Assembly: GCA_027943245.1 (NCBI GenBank)
Contig: JANDJZ010000242.1
Coordinates: 1 to 64,000, forward strand
DNA: 64,000 nt
Origin: Acanthamoeba sp. SK_2022b
Taxonomy: Eukaryota; Discosea; Longamoebia; Acanthamoebidae
Reading direction: 5' to 3'
This document shows, piece after piece, positions 41,851 to 54,254 of the stretch. Each line of letters starts with the position of its first letter. Position 1 is the first letter of the stretch. The notes under the pieces were generated by a model. That model saw only the letters and a program-made list of their open reading frames with translations. It was not told the origin of the DNA and did no database searches. A program made the position numbers and the translations under genes.

Positions 41851-43047
41851 ATGATGAACCATCAAGTCAATCCCGAGTCCATCGTCAGCGTCAAGGCCAC
41901 TCTCCTCAGCACCAACGAGAATCGCTTCGTCGCTGTGCCCTTCCCGGCCTCCTTTGCCGTGCTCGCCGACAAGCTCTCGGCCATCTTCGCCATCGATGCC
42001 ATCCGCGTGCAGTACGTGGACGACGAGGGCGACCGCGTAGCTGTGTCCTCTGACGATGAGCTTTCCTGTGCTCTCTCGCTTGTCCCCGCCGGCGGTCCCC
42101 TCCGTCTCTTCATTGCCGCCTCTCCTGCTCCCGTGAAGCAGCAGCAGCAAGAGGTGGAGCCAGCCGACATGACCACCAACAACGACCAGGCCAACGAAGA
42201 CGTCAAGCAGGAGGCCTGCTCCAACATCAACAAGGCAGACCAGGACACCACTGCATCCGCCGCAGCTGTCCTCAACAACCTCAAGGCCAAGCTCGCCGCC
42301 GCGGGCATCGCCGTTCCCAACGACGGCAAGGCCGGCGCGTGCGAGAAGAGGTGCCTCAGGGCGCTCACCAGGTTCGACGGCGACCTCAACAAGGCCTTCA
42401 CTGCCATCCAGAGCGTCCACGAGAGGAAGCAGCTGCGCCTCCTCGACAAGAAGAAGCGCCCCGATGTGGGCGAGGACATCCACCAGCAACGCCAGGCCCG
42501 CAGGAACGAGAGGATCGCGGCCAGGCTCGCACGCCAGGAGAAGAGCGCGTGCGGCGAGCGCGACGTCAAGGCCGACGCGGAGGCCATCGACAGCCTCGTG
42601 GCCTTCATGACCGAGCAGGGCCAGGCGGCCCGGGGCAGGTGCACCGGCGCGCTCCGCCGCTCCAAAGGCGACGTGGGCGCAGCCAGGGCCGAGCTCCTGG
42701 CCTGGACGGCCGCCAGGCGCCAACCGCGCAAGAGCCACACGACCAGCTGCGGTAATGACAACAACAAGGAAAGCAGCGGCTACGACAAGGAGCAGATCGA
42801 CCAGCAGCACTTCACCACCAGCGGCCAGGACGACGATAGCCAGAAGAAGAAGCCCGAGAGGATGAAGAGGCGCAGCGAGCGTCTCCTGAAGAGGTTCGGA
42901 GGCGACGAGGCACAAGTGCTGGCCTTCCTTGAGGCGAGAAAGGCTCAGGTCGAGGCCAGGGTGGCAGCCCGCCAGGCCCAGCGCGGCAGGCGTGCTCAGG
43001 TTACATTGGCCAACGAAGGCGTCAAGGCCACCAGCAGCGCCTGCTAA
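41851..43047 (+). CDS. PB1-domain protein with three CUE/UBA-like helical repeats
   Basis: A single exon of 398 codons. The N-terminal 85 residues fit a PB1 domain: VSVKATLLSTNENRFVAVPF, then VQYVDDEGDRVAVSSDDEL, which is the acidic OPCA-type motif, so it should pair with a basic PB1 partner. A Gln/Asn/Asp-rich linker follows. Three related segments of about 28 residues come next: KRCLRALTRFDGDLNKAF, GRCTGALRRSKGDVGAARAE and SERLLKRFGGDEAQVLAFLE. They resemble the helical repeats seen in UBA/CUE-like or NBR1-associated regions. The combination recalls autophagy-receptor or signalling scaffolds such as p62/NBR1, but no ZZ domain is present. The gene converges with the phosphorylase-kinase gene, 188 bp apart. 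Confidence 0.85.
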   Translation: MMNHQVNPESIVSVKATLLSTNENRFVAVPFPASFAVLADKLSAIFAIDAIRVQYVDDEGDRVAVSSDDELSCALSLVPAGGPLRLFIAASPAPVKQQQQEVEPADMTTNNDQANEDVKQEACSNINKADQDTTASAAAVLNNLKAKLAAAGIAVPNDGKAGACEKRCLRALTRFDGDLNKAFTAIQSVHERKQLRLLDKKKRPDVGEDIHQQRQARRNERIAARLARQEKSACGERDVKADAEAIDSLVAFMTEQGQAARGRCTGALRRSKGDVGAARAELLAWTAARRQPRKSHTTSCGNDNNKESSGYDKEQIDQQHFTTSGQDDDSQKKKPERMKRRSERLLKRFGGDEAQVLAFLEARKAQVEARVAARQAQRGRRAQVTLANEGVKATSSAC

Positions 43048-43235
43048 CACACATACAACGCTATAACAGATTAAAAAACATAAAAAATAAATAAATATAT
43101 CTGTTAAATGATTATAAGGTTGTGTTTGCTGGACAATCGGTAATTGCGAGTAAAATATGAAGTGTATTTCAAACAACAGTTGCAATCATCGCCACCTACG
43201 AAGACGACGCGTGCGGTCCTTCGGGCCACCGCCAC

Positions 43236-43549
43236 TTAGTGGGAGGCGAGCTTGAAGAAGGCCTTGAGCACGTAGATGGCGTGGCGGTCGGGAGGGATGC
43301 CGTAGTAGAAGGATCGCTTCTCCTCCTTGGTGGCCATCGGCATGTCCATCTCGCACTCGAACAGCTCGTCCGTGGAGATGAAGGTGAGCGGCCGCGAGTT
43401 GATCTTGTTCCTGCCTGGCGAGACCAGCGGCGACGTCAGGCAGCGATCCTCCCACGCCGTCTCCACCGCCGTGTCGATGAGCCTACAGCGAGCACACTCC
43501 AGTCAATCTCACGTCCTTGCGTTTTGTGTGTTGTGTTTGTTTGTGTGTG

Positions 43550-43603
<54 letters not shown>

Positions 43604-46600
43604 AAAGACATACTTGTCGAGGGCGATGACGTCGATGCCGAGGGCCTGGCCCTGCTCGGCCTTCTGCTTGACGATGGCGCTGAGGGCCATGAGGGCCTCG
43701 ATGATGATCTGCCGCTCCTCGGGCACGATGATGTTCATGAGCAGCCGCTCGACGCGGAGGGCAAAGTTCTTCTCGCCGGGGGTCATCTCGGCCAGGGTGA
43801 TGGTGCTGTCGATGGTGTCGGACATGATCGACAGGCCCTTGACCTTGGACAGCAGGCTCCACATGCGCGGGTAGAAGTCGTGCGGGACGCGGTAGAGCGC
43901 GCCGGCCCTCTTCCTTCGCCTGAGCCAGTTGACTTCGGACTTGAGGTCCCTGGACGATGCCACGTCATCATCATGCCGCCGGTCACCAAGCACAGACTTG
44001 TGTGAGTTCACGGCGCTGAGCGATTGGCCAACACCGACGTGACACACACACAACCACAATACGACACCACAACAGAGACGTGGGAGTGATGGTGGTGATT
44101 AATGGGGTGGCTGTGGCGTGCGGTGAAAAGTGAAAGTGGAGGTGGGAGTGCTTGATGAAGAGTGAAGTTGAATTGAGTGAGTGAGTGAGTGAGCTTACCC
44201 TTGGTTGGGAGTGCCAGAGAGCGAGTTGGAGAGCGACTTGCCGTCCTCGTGGATCGAGTCGTTGACGTAGTCATCGTACAGGAGGACCTGGTTCAGCAGC
44301 TCTGCCATGAGAGTTACAAGACAACGGTGAGCAATTTATGTTGCATTTTTCATTATTTAAAAAATAAATAATATATATATAAATAATAATATAAATAATA
44401 AATAATAAATTAATAGTGGGCGTGGGCGTACTCTTCATCTGGATGGGCGAGAGGGCCATGAGGTGCTCGTAGAGGTGCTGGTCGTACTCGTGGCCGAGAG
44501 AGAGACGCTCCTGCTCGAGCTCGTGCATCATGGCGTCGATGATGAAACCCACGCGGAGCCTGAGCGAGCCGTCAAAGAGCGACGGGCGCGCGCGCATGAA
44601 GGAGCCGATATAGATCAGGAGCTCCTGCGTCAGCGCGATGTCCCTCACGTCCCGCTTGCAGAACTTCTTCATCTTCTCGATGATCATCTGCTCGACATCG
44701 AGCGCACAGCCACATCGTCAGCCCAAAGGCCCTCTCAAAAACAATTAGAAAAATAATAATTTAAAATAAAATATAAAATAAAAGGCTGCCACGTACGCCG
44801 GGAGCGAGGGGCTCGCGGATGACGGTCTCCTCGCTGATGGAGCGACCGATGGTGATCTCCTTGCCCTGGACCAGGATCTCGGTCACGCAGCCCATGAGAC
44901 CGAACACGATGCGCTCGAGGAGCGACGCCGCACGACGCACGACCGACCACTTCTTCTCATCGGCTGCACGCGCCACGAAACGAACGTCCAGGTTAAGGTT
45001 GGGTGATCACGCACGCATGCGTTGGGTGGGCGTGGAATGCGTACTGGCTCGCTCGTAGACCTCGTGAATGAGCTCCCTGACGGTGGCCTTGCGCCCGTCG
45101 GGGTGGACAAAGTCGGTGGCGTAGTCGAGGTTCTCGAGCGTGGCCAGGCGCTGGAGCAGCAGGATCTGCTCCTCGAGGTCCTTGGTGTGGTGCAGGTTCT
45201 GGAGGACCTGCGAGGAGGCCTGGAGACCCTCCACGTCCTCCATCCGCTTGATCGAGCTCTCCTCTCCACTCTCGTGGATCGCCGCCTGCTTCTTCTCCGC
45301 TGCACAGCAAACAAAGAAAAAATACATTGATTAATATGATTAAAATGATTTTAAAAAGAATGTAATAAGAAATGAGGTGGTACCCCTGTAGGGCATGGAG
45401 CCGAGGAGGAAGGGCGGGATCTGAGGCGACGAGGACATGGCGATCTCGTCGTCAATGTTGAAGCTGTGGGTGCGCGGAGACTGCGGCTTGAGGAGCTTCT
45501 CCTTCTTGAACATCAGCACGTTGTCTGCATACATGAACACACACGAGAGCGGTCAGCTGCCATGGCCATACACGCCCGCGTATCGCGTCTGATCGTACCG
45601 TCCGGCTTGACCGACTCGTCCTGAGGCAGAAGGTAGTGGCGCGTGGTGACGGCCTTCTTCTCGATGGGCTGGGTCGAGAACTCGAACTGCTGGAGGAAGT
45701 CGATGCGGGCGGTGGTGGCGGTGACCAGCAGCTCCTGCAGGCGGCCGAGCTTGATGCGCTTGTCCTCCTTGAGGTCACGCATGAGCGAGAGGAAGGCCTT
45801 CTTGCCGTCCTTGAACATGTGCTTGTCGAGCAGCAGGGTCATGGTGGGCCTGCCGGGCTGGCGCCAGTGCTTGCTGATGAAGGTGATCTCCGACTTGATG
45901 GTGTCGGCCAGCAGGTTGAAGTCGCGGCTGATGTAGAAGTCCTGCTGGTCCATGAACTGCGGGATGAACACGCACGTCTTGTTGTTGATGTTGAGCACGC
46001 GGCTCGTCGACAGGGAGCCCATCGGACGGTCGGGACGGCCCGACAACCCCAGCTTCTCGTTGACGCCCAAGTGCTTGTCTACACGTGTCGACATTATTAG
46101 AGTGTGTGTCGACATTTTCTACTTGAGCAAGTAGAAGGCGAGGCAAGGCGAGGCGTGAGAGAGGAGACGTACTGTAGGCGGCCTGGAGGTCGCGGGCGGG
46201 GCGCAGCTGGATGGGTTCGATCTGTTCGGGCACCTGGGTGGGGATGCCGTACTTGAGGAGCTGGGACTGCAGCTCCTCGTCCTCGGCCAGCAGGCACACC
46301 TGGACGCGGGGCTCCATGTTGTAGTGCTGCTTGTGTCGGCCGAGCGGGTCGATCTCGCCCACGGCCAGGAGGCCGTCGTCGATCATGCGGCCCAGGTACC
46401 ACAGGCTCTGGGCCCAGATGAGGGGCACGTTCTCATTGGGGTGGCGCGGCATCGAGTGGGGCTGCTTCTTCTCGCGGTCCACGTATTCGAGGGGCACGTA
46501 GTAGAGCTCGGGCAGCAGCTTGACGCCGTTGACCACCACCGACACCTTCTCCAGCCGCTCGCGGTACTCGGCGGTCTGCTCCTTGTTGCCCGAGAAGAGG

Positions 46601-48034
46601 CCGTCGAGGTAGAGGTACGTGTAGAACAGCGGCCACTCGGACTCGATGTTCTCGAACCTCTTGAGCTCCCAGGGCTCTGCGATGTAGAAATCGATGTAGC
46701 GGTGTGAGGCAGGCGCAGGCAAAATTTTCAAAGGGCGTACGTGCAGTAAGAGTTAAGAGGAGAAAGGAGAGAAGAGAGGGGGGGTTGTAGTACGTACCAT
46801 ACCAGATCCTGGTCTTGTCCTCCAGGACGGTCTGGTGGCCGTCCCTGAGGAAGCGCTTGCAACCGTACTCACCCTGAAGCTTGGTGATGACGTCGTTCTT
46901 GGTGCGCTCCACGAGCTCCTTGTCCTCGACGGCGAAGGCGGGGAAGGAGATGACGCTGAGGAGGGCGGCGTCGACCTCCTTGGACAGCGACTCGCGGGGC
47001 AGGAGGTTCTCGAGCGTGATGCGGTTGCGGCCGATCTCGTCGCCCAACACGTGGATGACCGAGGCGTGCGAGCCGTAGCAGCCAAACAGGTCGACCCCGT
47101 TGATGGCCTCGAGCGCGGCCTTGGCCATGCCCACCGACGACGTGTTCAGCTCCACGTAGCCGTTGTTGATCTTGTTGCCACGCTCCCAGATACCTGACCA
47201 CCCACTCGACATGAGCTCACTACACGACACGAGAGGGGAGGGGGCAACATGAAGAAGAGTGTGTAGAGAGGGTAATACCGTAGTCGGGGGTGCGGTAGGC
47301 GCGTTCGATGTAGAACACGAGGTTCTGAACGAAGGCTACCTCGTCCTTGGTGAAGATGATGCGCAGGCCCGAGGTGGTCATCTGGGCGAGCATGAGCAGG
47401 AAGATGGACGTGGCGTCCAGCTGCAAGTGGCCCCAGGCGTGGTCGGCCACAACGGTATCACCGGTGGCGGTGTTGTATTTGGCGTGCAGGCAGTCCCACT
47501 GGGCGTGCGACTTCTTGAAGGCCTCAACCTTGTGCGCTTGTCGCATCATGCTGAACAGCAGGCCCCTCATCAGCTTCACCACGCTCTGCACATTGTGGTA
47601 GAGAGCAATGGGCGAGTATGAGTGCGTTGCTTCACAACCAATGCATTTATGGGAGTGAGGCAACGAACCTGTTCGAGCTCGTAAGTGCGACCCTCATCGT
47701 CGTCGATCTTGCGATAGGCCAGGGCCAGACCCCAGATGGACAGGATGCTGTACACGTTGTCCCTCACCCTGCCCAGCGAAAACAAAAAGAAATTAAAGAA
47801 AAGAAAAGAAAAAAGAAATCAACACCGCAAAAACAAAAGGAATTCTGGCGTTCGGAGTTGATCGAAAGACGCAAAGATGCAGCGCTCGTACCAGGCATCG
47901 TTGTAGTCGCCGTGCTGGTTGCATGCCGTGGAGGCGGGCAGGAGACCAGTGACGGGGTGCTGCCTCGACAAGATCACACTCGAGATCTCGTCGTAGTATT
48001 TGTTGAGCTTCTCTCTCATCTCCTTGGAGAACAT
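43236..48034 (-). CDS. Phosphorylase b kinase regulatory subunit (alpha/beta type)
   Basis: Thirteen exons (48034-47892, 47768-47669, 47585-47279, 47193-46798, 46676-46173, 46078-45599, 45524-45384, 45299-45045, 44963-44797, 44687-44432, 44301-44199, 43949-43614, 43482-43236) sum to 1145 codons with every phase matching. The N-terminal half is the glucoamylase-like (GH15-type) domain ([42 protein letters not shown]). The C-terminal half carries the KRFCK-type helical region and [13 protein letters not shown]. In animals alpha and beta subunits hold the catalytic gamma subunit and calmodulin and control glycogen breakdown; a similar role is inferred. Length is close to the 1090-1240 of animal subunits. 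No gamma subunit lies in this window. Confidence 0.93.
43553..43601. repeat. (GT)n microsatellite in an intron
   Basis: About 24 GT units in the last intron of the phosphorylase-kinase subunit gene (AC on the coding strand). Confidence 0.95.
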
Positions 48035-48984
48035 CTTTCTGTGTGTGTGGTGTGTCGATCTGCTTATTTCCTCTCTAGGGTTGCTCGATCGATGTGCGTA
48101 GTGTGGCGTCGGTTGAACTTCTAACTTCTGTGTGAATAGGACTTAAAGAAAAAAACAAGGTTTAGGTAATGGCACACTCCGCTTCTATCTCCTGTGGCTA
48201 TTGAAAGACCCTTCTCTAAGGGTTGTGTTTGAATGATAATGGTGAGCTCGGGGCTGCTCTTTTCTCTTATCCCTTGGCGTTTGTTTGAGCCAGTGTGGAG
48301 TAGAGTGCCAACCCAAGAGAAGTTTTACAGAGAACTGCAGATACCTTGTTTGCTCGGTGGCCGGGGTGTTGTGTTCTGGTGGGAGATAGCTGCGACAGAT
48401 GGACTGATGACTCACCCCTTCGCTCTCGCTTCCGCCAGCCCAAAGGCCCGGAGTGTTCGTCTCTTGCTGTGTCGGCGTTCCCTTTGATTTTCCCCTTCCG
48501 CATTGGCGGGCCCCGCATTCTTTCCGATTTTACAGGACATGCCGTTGCTTTTAGATTGTAGACATTGTGGACGACACAGGCGATGATTTACTGGGCAGTT
48601 CGGCGGACACCTGTCTCAGCAGGCGTCCCAAATAGGAGGAAGTGCAAGCGACCTTTCACGAAGCATGCCGGAGACGAGATGGAAAAGACCTCATCTTGAT
48701 CTCCATGCGATGACCACGTGCCATATTGCCATAAGCGTTGCTGTGCAAAGCCAAAGAAAGAACAAGAGAACACAACCGAACGAACCAATCGTATTTCCTT
48801 GGTTTATAGGCCTCTGCTGGCCTTATCATCATTCTCTTTCATTCTCAGTATGTTCTGGGATTTAAATCGCCTGGCTAATTTTCAATGCTGGAAGACAGAG
48901 CCACACAACGCAAAGAACGAAGAGCCAAGAACGAAGAAAGAAGAGAGGGAGGGGGGTGATGCAAGCTGGGGAGCCTGACGGCGG
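48035..48984. other. Intergenic stretch
   Basis: Contains the promoter of the phosphorylase-kinase subunit gene at the left and the 3' flank of the DEX1-like gene at the right. I see no gene: open frames lack host codon bias. A TTTAGGTAATGG-type AT-rich patch at about 48140-48175 is the only local feature. Confidence 0.55.
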
Positions 48985-51900
48985 TCATGACCGCGACGAT
49001 CTGCCCTTGACCGCGCCCGGAGCTCCGGGCAGGCCGTACTGGTAGAAGAGGGCAGCCGCGCACAGTAGGAAGGGCCCCACGATGAACCACTGATAAATGA
49101 TAAAGACAGGGACGTGGTCGTCAGTGGTTTGTAAGTGTCCACCGTTGGGCCGACGTGTAAGCGGCAACCCCGCTGGTGTTGCTGCGCGCGTGTGGTGTGT
49201 GTGGTGTACCTTGAGTGTTCGGGCAAAGTTGACGTTGCACTGAATCGTGAAGCTGTCGTGCCACTCTTCGCTCACCTTGTTCATGCCCACCAACTCGACT
49301 CCGATCGAGTGACTCACCACGCTGCAAAGACCTTTGGAGTCAGCCTTCGTCGTCGCTATCACCAGCAGCGCCCCCCCCCCAATCAAACACTGCACGCCAC
49401 GTACGCAGGGACGTCGAGAGAGACAGAGTAGTCGCCCGGATCGGCGTAGATGGTCTCGAGGACCTTCTTGCCGGCCACGTAGAACTGGGCAGACAAAGGG
49501 AAAGGGTTGGGATTTGGGGGGGGGGCGTCAGGCGCAGGGGATAGGCTGGGGAGAGGCGGGGGTGGCCATCGGCGCGTACGGTGAGGTGGTAGGGCGCGAG
49601 CGGCGTCTCCGCGTTGTCAATGATGCGGAAGGACACGGTGAAGGTGCGCCCGTTGACCTGGCGATGGTAGTACACGTACATGCCGTACTCGCCGCCCATG
49701 CGACCCTGCTGGCTGCTTCGCCTGCGAGGCGCGCGCAGGCAAGCGGGCAACGCCACCTAACGGTTCAGTCGTCGAAGCCTGGCTGGTCGGGGGAAAGGGG
49801 GGGGGAGGTTCACGGGGCGCGTACACCGCGGCGAGAGGCAGGAGCGGGAGGGACGTGGTGAGGGAGAGCACGCGGCCAGAGGTGGTGGCCACCACCAAGT
49901 GGGCCTCCCCATTGCCCAGCAGGTCGTCGGCCAGCACCATTCCAGTCCTGTCCGCCCATCGCATGGCGGTGAGCTCTCTTGCCAGGGGGGAGAGAGGGGG
50001 AGAGATGACATACGAGTGGTGGCCGATGTCGATGCGTTCGATGGCCGGGGTGCGCGGGTGGATGATGTACAGGATGCCGTTGTCGCCGGTGAAGACGATC
50101 AGCAGGCCGTCGGCGTCCTCGGCCTGCGGGAGCAGCAGCGGCCGGTCCTGAATGCGCGCCTCCAGCCGCATCGGGAAGTTGTTCAGCACTCCCCCCGTCT
50201 TGGCGTTCCTGGCGATTTCGTGGCCGGTCAGTGGGCCCGCTCCAGCACTGACCAGGAAACGACGCAAACACAACACTCGGCGGTCACCAACACGCATCAC
50301 GCGACCTACCAGGCCCACACGTGTCCGAGGTTGGTGGCCAACACGATATCGATCTGGCCATCGGCGTCAACGTCGCCCACCGAGTAGCCCTGGAGAAGAG
50401 AACAACCTCAGCAAGCCGGCACGTGCGTGAAAGTAGTGAAATAAATCGAAATTAAAAAGTGAAATAAAATAAATGAAAAAAAAATATGAAATAAAAGGAA
50501 AGGGCAAGTGTGCACGCACTGCGTGCGAGGACTGGGCGAACTGCGTGCTCCACAGCTCGTTGCCCAGCCAATCGAAGACAGCCAGGTTGCCGTTGAGGTC
50601 GGTGGCGATGATCTCGAGCTTGCCGTTGCCGTCCACGTCGTGCAAGGCCACGCGCCCGTGAATGCTGTCCATGGAGAGCGGGAACTTCTTGCCGTCGTCC
50701 CTCACCTTGCCCGTCTTGCCCTCGAGCATGTAGAGCATGCCCAGCCCGGTGCCCACCACGATCTCCACGTTGCCGTCGCCCTCGATGTCGCCCACGCTCG
50801 GCGACTCGTAGATCTGGCGTCACCCAAGCACACGCGCCATGAATAACTTGTCGAAAAGTAAATAAATAAAATAAATATAAATCAAAAAGGTAATTAAAAA
50901 TAAACAAAATAAAAAGATAAATAAATAATGAAATATAAATAAAACGCACGTAGGGCGAGTAGGCTCGGTCGGCAAAGGACAGGTCGAGCGGGGTGTGCCA
51001 CTTGAGCGTGCCGTTGGGCAGGTTGAAGCACGTGATCGCGCTGGACGCGTACCTGCCGCCGTCGGTTCCCTGCTCCTCCGCGCGCGCGCTGTCGACACCA
51101 CGAGCGGCCGTCAGCCACCGTTGCCACAGGGTGTTTGCGCGTGTGCAGGGAAGGGAGAGGAAAATGGGGTTACGTGTGGAGGTAGTAGGACACGGCGACC
51201 AAGAGATCGTCCAGGCCGTCACCGTCGACGTCCCGAACGACTGCAGGAGGACCGACACCAAGCACACGTGTCAAAGAAAAGAAAAGAAAAGAGATGATAA
51301 AAATAATAATAAAAATAAAAATAAAATGATCAATAAAAGAGGCAGGGTACCGGGGTCGGCCAGCACGTGCGGGTCGAGCACCACGACGTTGTCGTCGGGC
51401 TCGGGGATGGCGAACTTCTTGGCCGGCCGCACTCGGTTGAGGCGCTGTTCGCCCATCATGTTCTCCCGCTCCACCGGAAGGAACAGCTGCAACGCCGCGC
51501 GGTGCATTGATTGCACTACACGTCAGGCACACATCACGCACACGCACACGCACACGCACACGCACACGCAGTGTGAGACGTACGTCGAGGCTCTTGATGC
51601 CATCGGGAGGCAGCCAGCCCTCGAATCCCTTCCACACGGCGTCCTCGGGCTCCCTCTCCGGCGCGAGCTCGCCGGGGGGTGGGCTCTGCGAGGCGGCGGG
51701 GGAGGAGGCCGGGTTGCCGCTGTGGATGTTGGGCACGGGCGGGTTGGGCGGGAGCGGCGCGCCGGGCGGCTGGTGCGCGCCGAGGCCCGACGACGAGAAG
51801 TCGCGGCTGACCGGGTGGACCCTCTTCGCGCCCATCTGGCCGTCGTCGCCGCGCCCGTAGAGGGACATGGAGGGCATCAGGCCCTGCGACTCGAGGCCCT

Positions 51901-52263
51901 CATACCACCCGCGCGGGACGGGCAGGTGCGGGATCTCGAAGGGCGGGTAGGACAGGGACCACCCGCTCTCGTGCCACACGCGAATCTGCCCGTCCTCGCC
52001 GACGGTCACCACCTCCTCGCGGCCATCTGCGAAACGCGCGTTGGACAGCAGCGCTCTGTTAGGCGCTGCGCTGGCGCTGGGTGAGTGTGGTGGGGGTGGG
52101 GTGGGTGGCGTTACCGCCAGATATGTCGTGCATGGCCATGAAGACGGGACCAGCCCCGCCGTGATTGAAGGCTGCATGCAGGAAGCGAACAAACAAAGTT
52201 GGCGTTACAGTTATGTGGCTTGCCACACACACATCACACACACACACACACATCACACACACA

Positions 52264-52314
<51 letters not shown>

Positions 52315-52935
52315 GAGAGAGAGAGAGAGAGAGATCGTACTGGGTAGCCGTCGGCCAGTGCGGGCGTCGAAGCTCTCGATACGACCGTTGGCGCTTGTGA
52401 GCACCTGCTTCGTGCCGTCGCTGCACGTAGCAACAGAGGAGCGCAACATGTGTTAAACAGATGACAAGCAGGGGACACATAAAGGGGCTGAGAAGACACG
52501 CACCGGTAGAGGTCGACGATGTAGGGCGTGGAGCGCGTGGGCCCGCTGAGGCTCACTTCCCAGAGGAGGTCCGTCTCGACGTGCCACGTGCCATCCTCTG
52601 CCATCTTTTTGTGATGCTTCTCCTCTGCGCCACTGCTCGCCGCAGATGCGAACAAACAGATGAATAGTTTATTATTAAAAATGGTTAAAAAATGGTTAAA
52701 AAAGGGAGGGGAGTCCGTACAAGATGAGCTCGAGAGGGTTGAGAGGGGTTTTTTCGCGAAAGGGGTTGGAGACGTAGATGGCGAGCTCATTCTTGGTGGC
52801 GCTCTTCGAGGGCTCCTCTTCGCGCAGCTCCTGTGCCGCGGTAAATGCAAGGCAGAGGAGCAAGGCTACGAGCATGCCACTCAACAGTGACACCCAGCCC
52901 GTTGGCGCAGCGCGCAATCGCCTGTGGCTCTTCAT
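48985..52935 (-). CDS. DEX1-like FG-GAP repeat membrane protein
   Basis: Many exons from ATG 52935 to TGA 48985. The N-terminus has a signal peptide (SLLSGMLVALLLCLAFTAAQ). Integrin-alpha-like FG-GAP/beta-propeller blades follow, with Ca-binding DxDxDGxxD loops: VRDVDGDGLDDLLV, VGDIEGDGNVEIVVG, HDVDGNGKLEIIATD, VGDVDADGQIDIVLA. A C-terminal beta domain leads into one transmembrane helix (FIVGPFLLCAAALFY) and a short tail. The order and C-terminal layout match plant DEX1 (defective in exine formation), a membrane protein of the secretory pathway or surface needed for normal wall patterning. An Acanthamoeba homologue might serve cyst-wall assembly, which is inference. Individual exon edges were not all fixed; a (CA)n(GA)n tract lies in one intron. 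Confidence 0.82.
52225..52334. repeat. (CA)n followed by (GA)n in an intron
   Basis: CACA runs broken by ATCA, then about 24 pure CA units and about 10 GA units, in an intron of the DEX1-like gene. Confidence 0.9.
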
Positions 52936-53288
52936 CTCCCTCCGCTAGCGCTCGAAAGAAAATGCTTTTCCTTGTGTGACGTAAGCATACGCCGACCAAG
53001 AAAAATCAACATTTCTTTAGCATAATGATCAGCCACCGCCGCTACGGATGACACAAGCAGGCTGAAACCGATCGCGGGTGGTGGGCCTGCTCACTGGTCG
53101 TTATCCCCGGCATGATCAACCGATCTTATACCCATAAATGGCGATCTGTCCAGGCGTGGGCCAACCCACTGTGGCCACCACCAAAGAGTCAATGTATGCG
53201 GCGTGTCAGGAAGGCGATGGTTTACACGATTGGACACACGTCATGGGAGAAGGCGTGTTCGCTCGTCCTTCTTTCTCGATACGCCGCC
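52936..53288. other. Intergenic region
   Basis: Promoter side of the DEX1-like gene and 3' flank of the RING/ubiquitin-like gene. Nothing else is recognised. Confidence 0.55.
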
Positions 53289-54077
53289 TCAATCGCCACG
53301 AAGACGCAGGATGAGGGCGATGGAGGACTCGATCTGGATGTTGTAAAATGATAGACACAGGCGGTCGTCGAGCTGTTTGCCGGCGTGTGTCATCCTCTGT
53401 TGGTCGACGGGAATGCCCTTGTGCTTGGCGACACACTTTTTGAGGGCGGCCACGGTGTCGTTGGCGCGTGCCCTCACCGTCCACGTCTTGCCGGGGAGGA
53501 TTCTCAGAAAGAGGGGCATCTTGGTCCAACCTCCGACGCCGCAGAGGGCACCAATATTGCCCCATCCATAGGGCGACACGGGCACGTCGCCCGCGATTAC
53601 TCGTTGACGGCACTGCGGACAAGAGACAAGACTCGCGGCGCACATGCCGCACACGCACGGTGCCGTGCAGCGGCACCTGAGAAAGCAGTTGGACGGGGCG
53701 CAGAGGCACACCACGCACGTCGGCAACGGGGCGTTTTTCTTGGTATTATCGGCCGTGTCGCTGCGCATGTCGATCCTCGTGACCACGGGAGGAGCGTGCG
53801 CCGCGTTATTGCCGTCTATTGCCGGTCCATCCAAAGACGGCGGACGATAGGGGACAACCTCGTAAAACCCCCGCTTAACCCACTCGACGACCACGAGGGT
53901 CGGTCTGCCGTCGAGGTGGATGTAGGCCAGGCTGCCCCTGCCCGCCGTGGGTCGTCCGTAGATGACCACACCGCCGACTTTGTGCCATCGGCGTCTGACC
54001 TTGTCCCAAGCGTCGGGCCAACCGGTCAGCTCGTCCTCGCTGACGTAGTCGGTGGCCTCTTGGTTTTCGTTTGACAT
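53289..54077 (-). CDS. RING-type zinc finger fused to C-terminal ubiquitin-like domain
   Basis: A single exon; the ATG at 54077 ([19 protein letters not shown]) is preferred over an upstream in-frame ATG. 262 residues. After an unrecognised N-terminal domain there is a C3HC4/C4-type RING ([15 protein letters not shown], then [16 protein letters not shown]) near residues 135-175. The last about 75 residues follow ubiquitin closely: [52 protein letters not shown]. The end is RGD where ubiquitin has RGG. RING proteins act as E3 ligases. Here the ubiquitin-like tail cannot be conjugated as is and may serve as a built-in docking or autoinhibitory module (inference). Divergent from the CxxC gene, 177 bp apart. 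Confidence 0.9.
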   Translation of the reverse strand: MSNENQEATDYVSEDELTGWPDAWDKVRRRWHKVGGVVIYGRPTAGRGSLAYIHLDGRPTLVVVEWVKRGFYEVVPYRPPSLDGPAIDGNNAAHAPPVVTRIDMRSDTADNTKKNAPLPTCVVCLCAPSNCFLRCRCTAPCVCGMCAASLVSCPQCRQRVIAGDVPVSPYGWGNIGALCGVGGWTKMPLFLRILPGKTWTVRARANDTVAALKKCVAKHKGIPVDQQRMTHAGKQLDDRLCLSFYNIQIESSIALILRLRGD

Positions 54078-54254
54078 TGTCCTCTTTTTTGCCAGAGGAG
54101 TCGGAGCTCTGGGCCAGAGGACACAGACAGCAATTCGTTCCACGAATTAAAAGATAAAAAAGAACGAATTCATCTCGGGGCCCGACAGCGGCAGGTAAAA
54201 ACAAGGCTTGTTGTTGTACGTTTTGTAACGAACTTACCCACCTCAACCAACAGA

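Noticed and set aside
41806..43185. 459-codon minus-strand open frame opposite the PB1 gene
   Set aside because: Codon bias, the PB1 motif and the three repeats are all on the plus strand.
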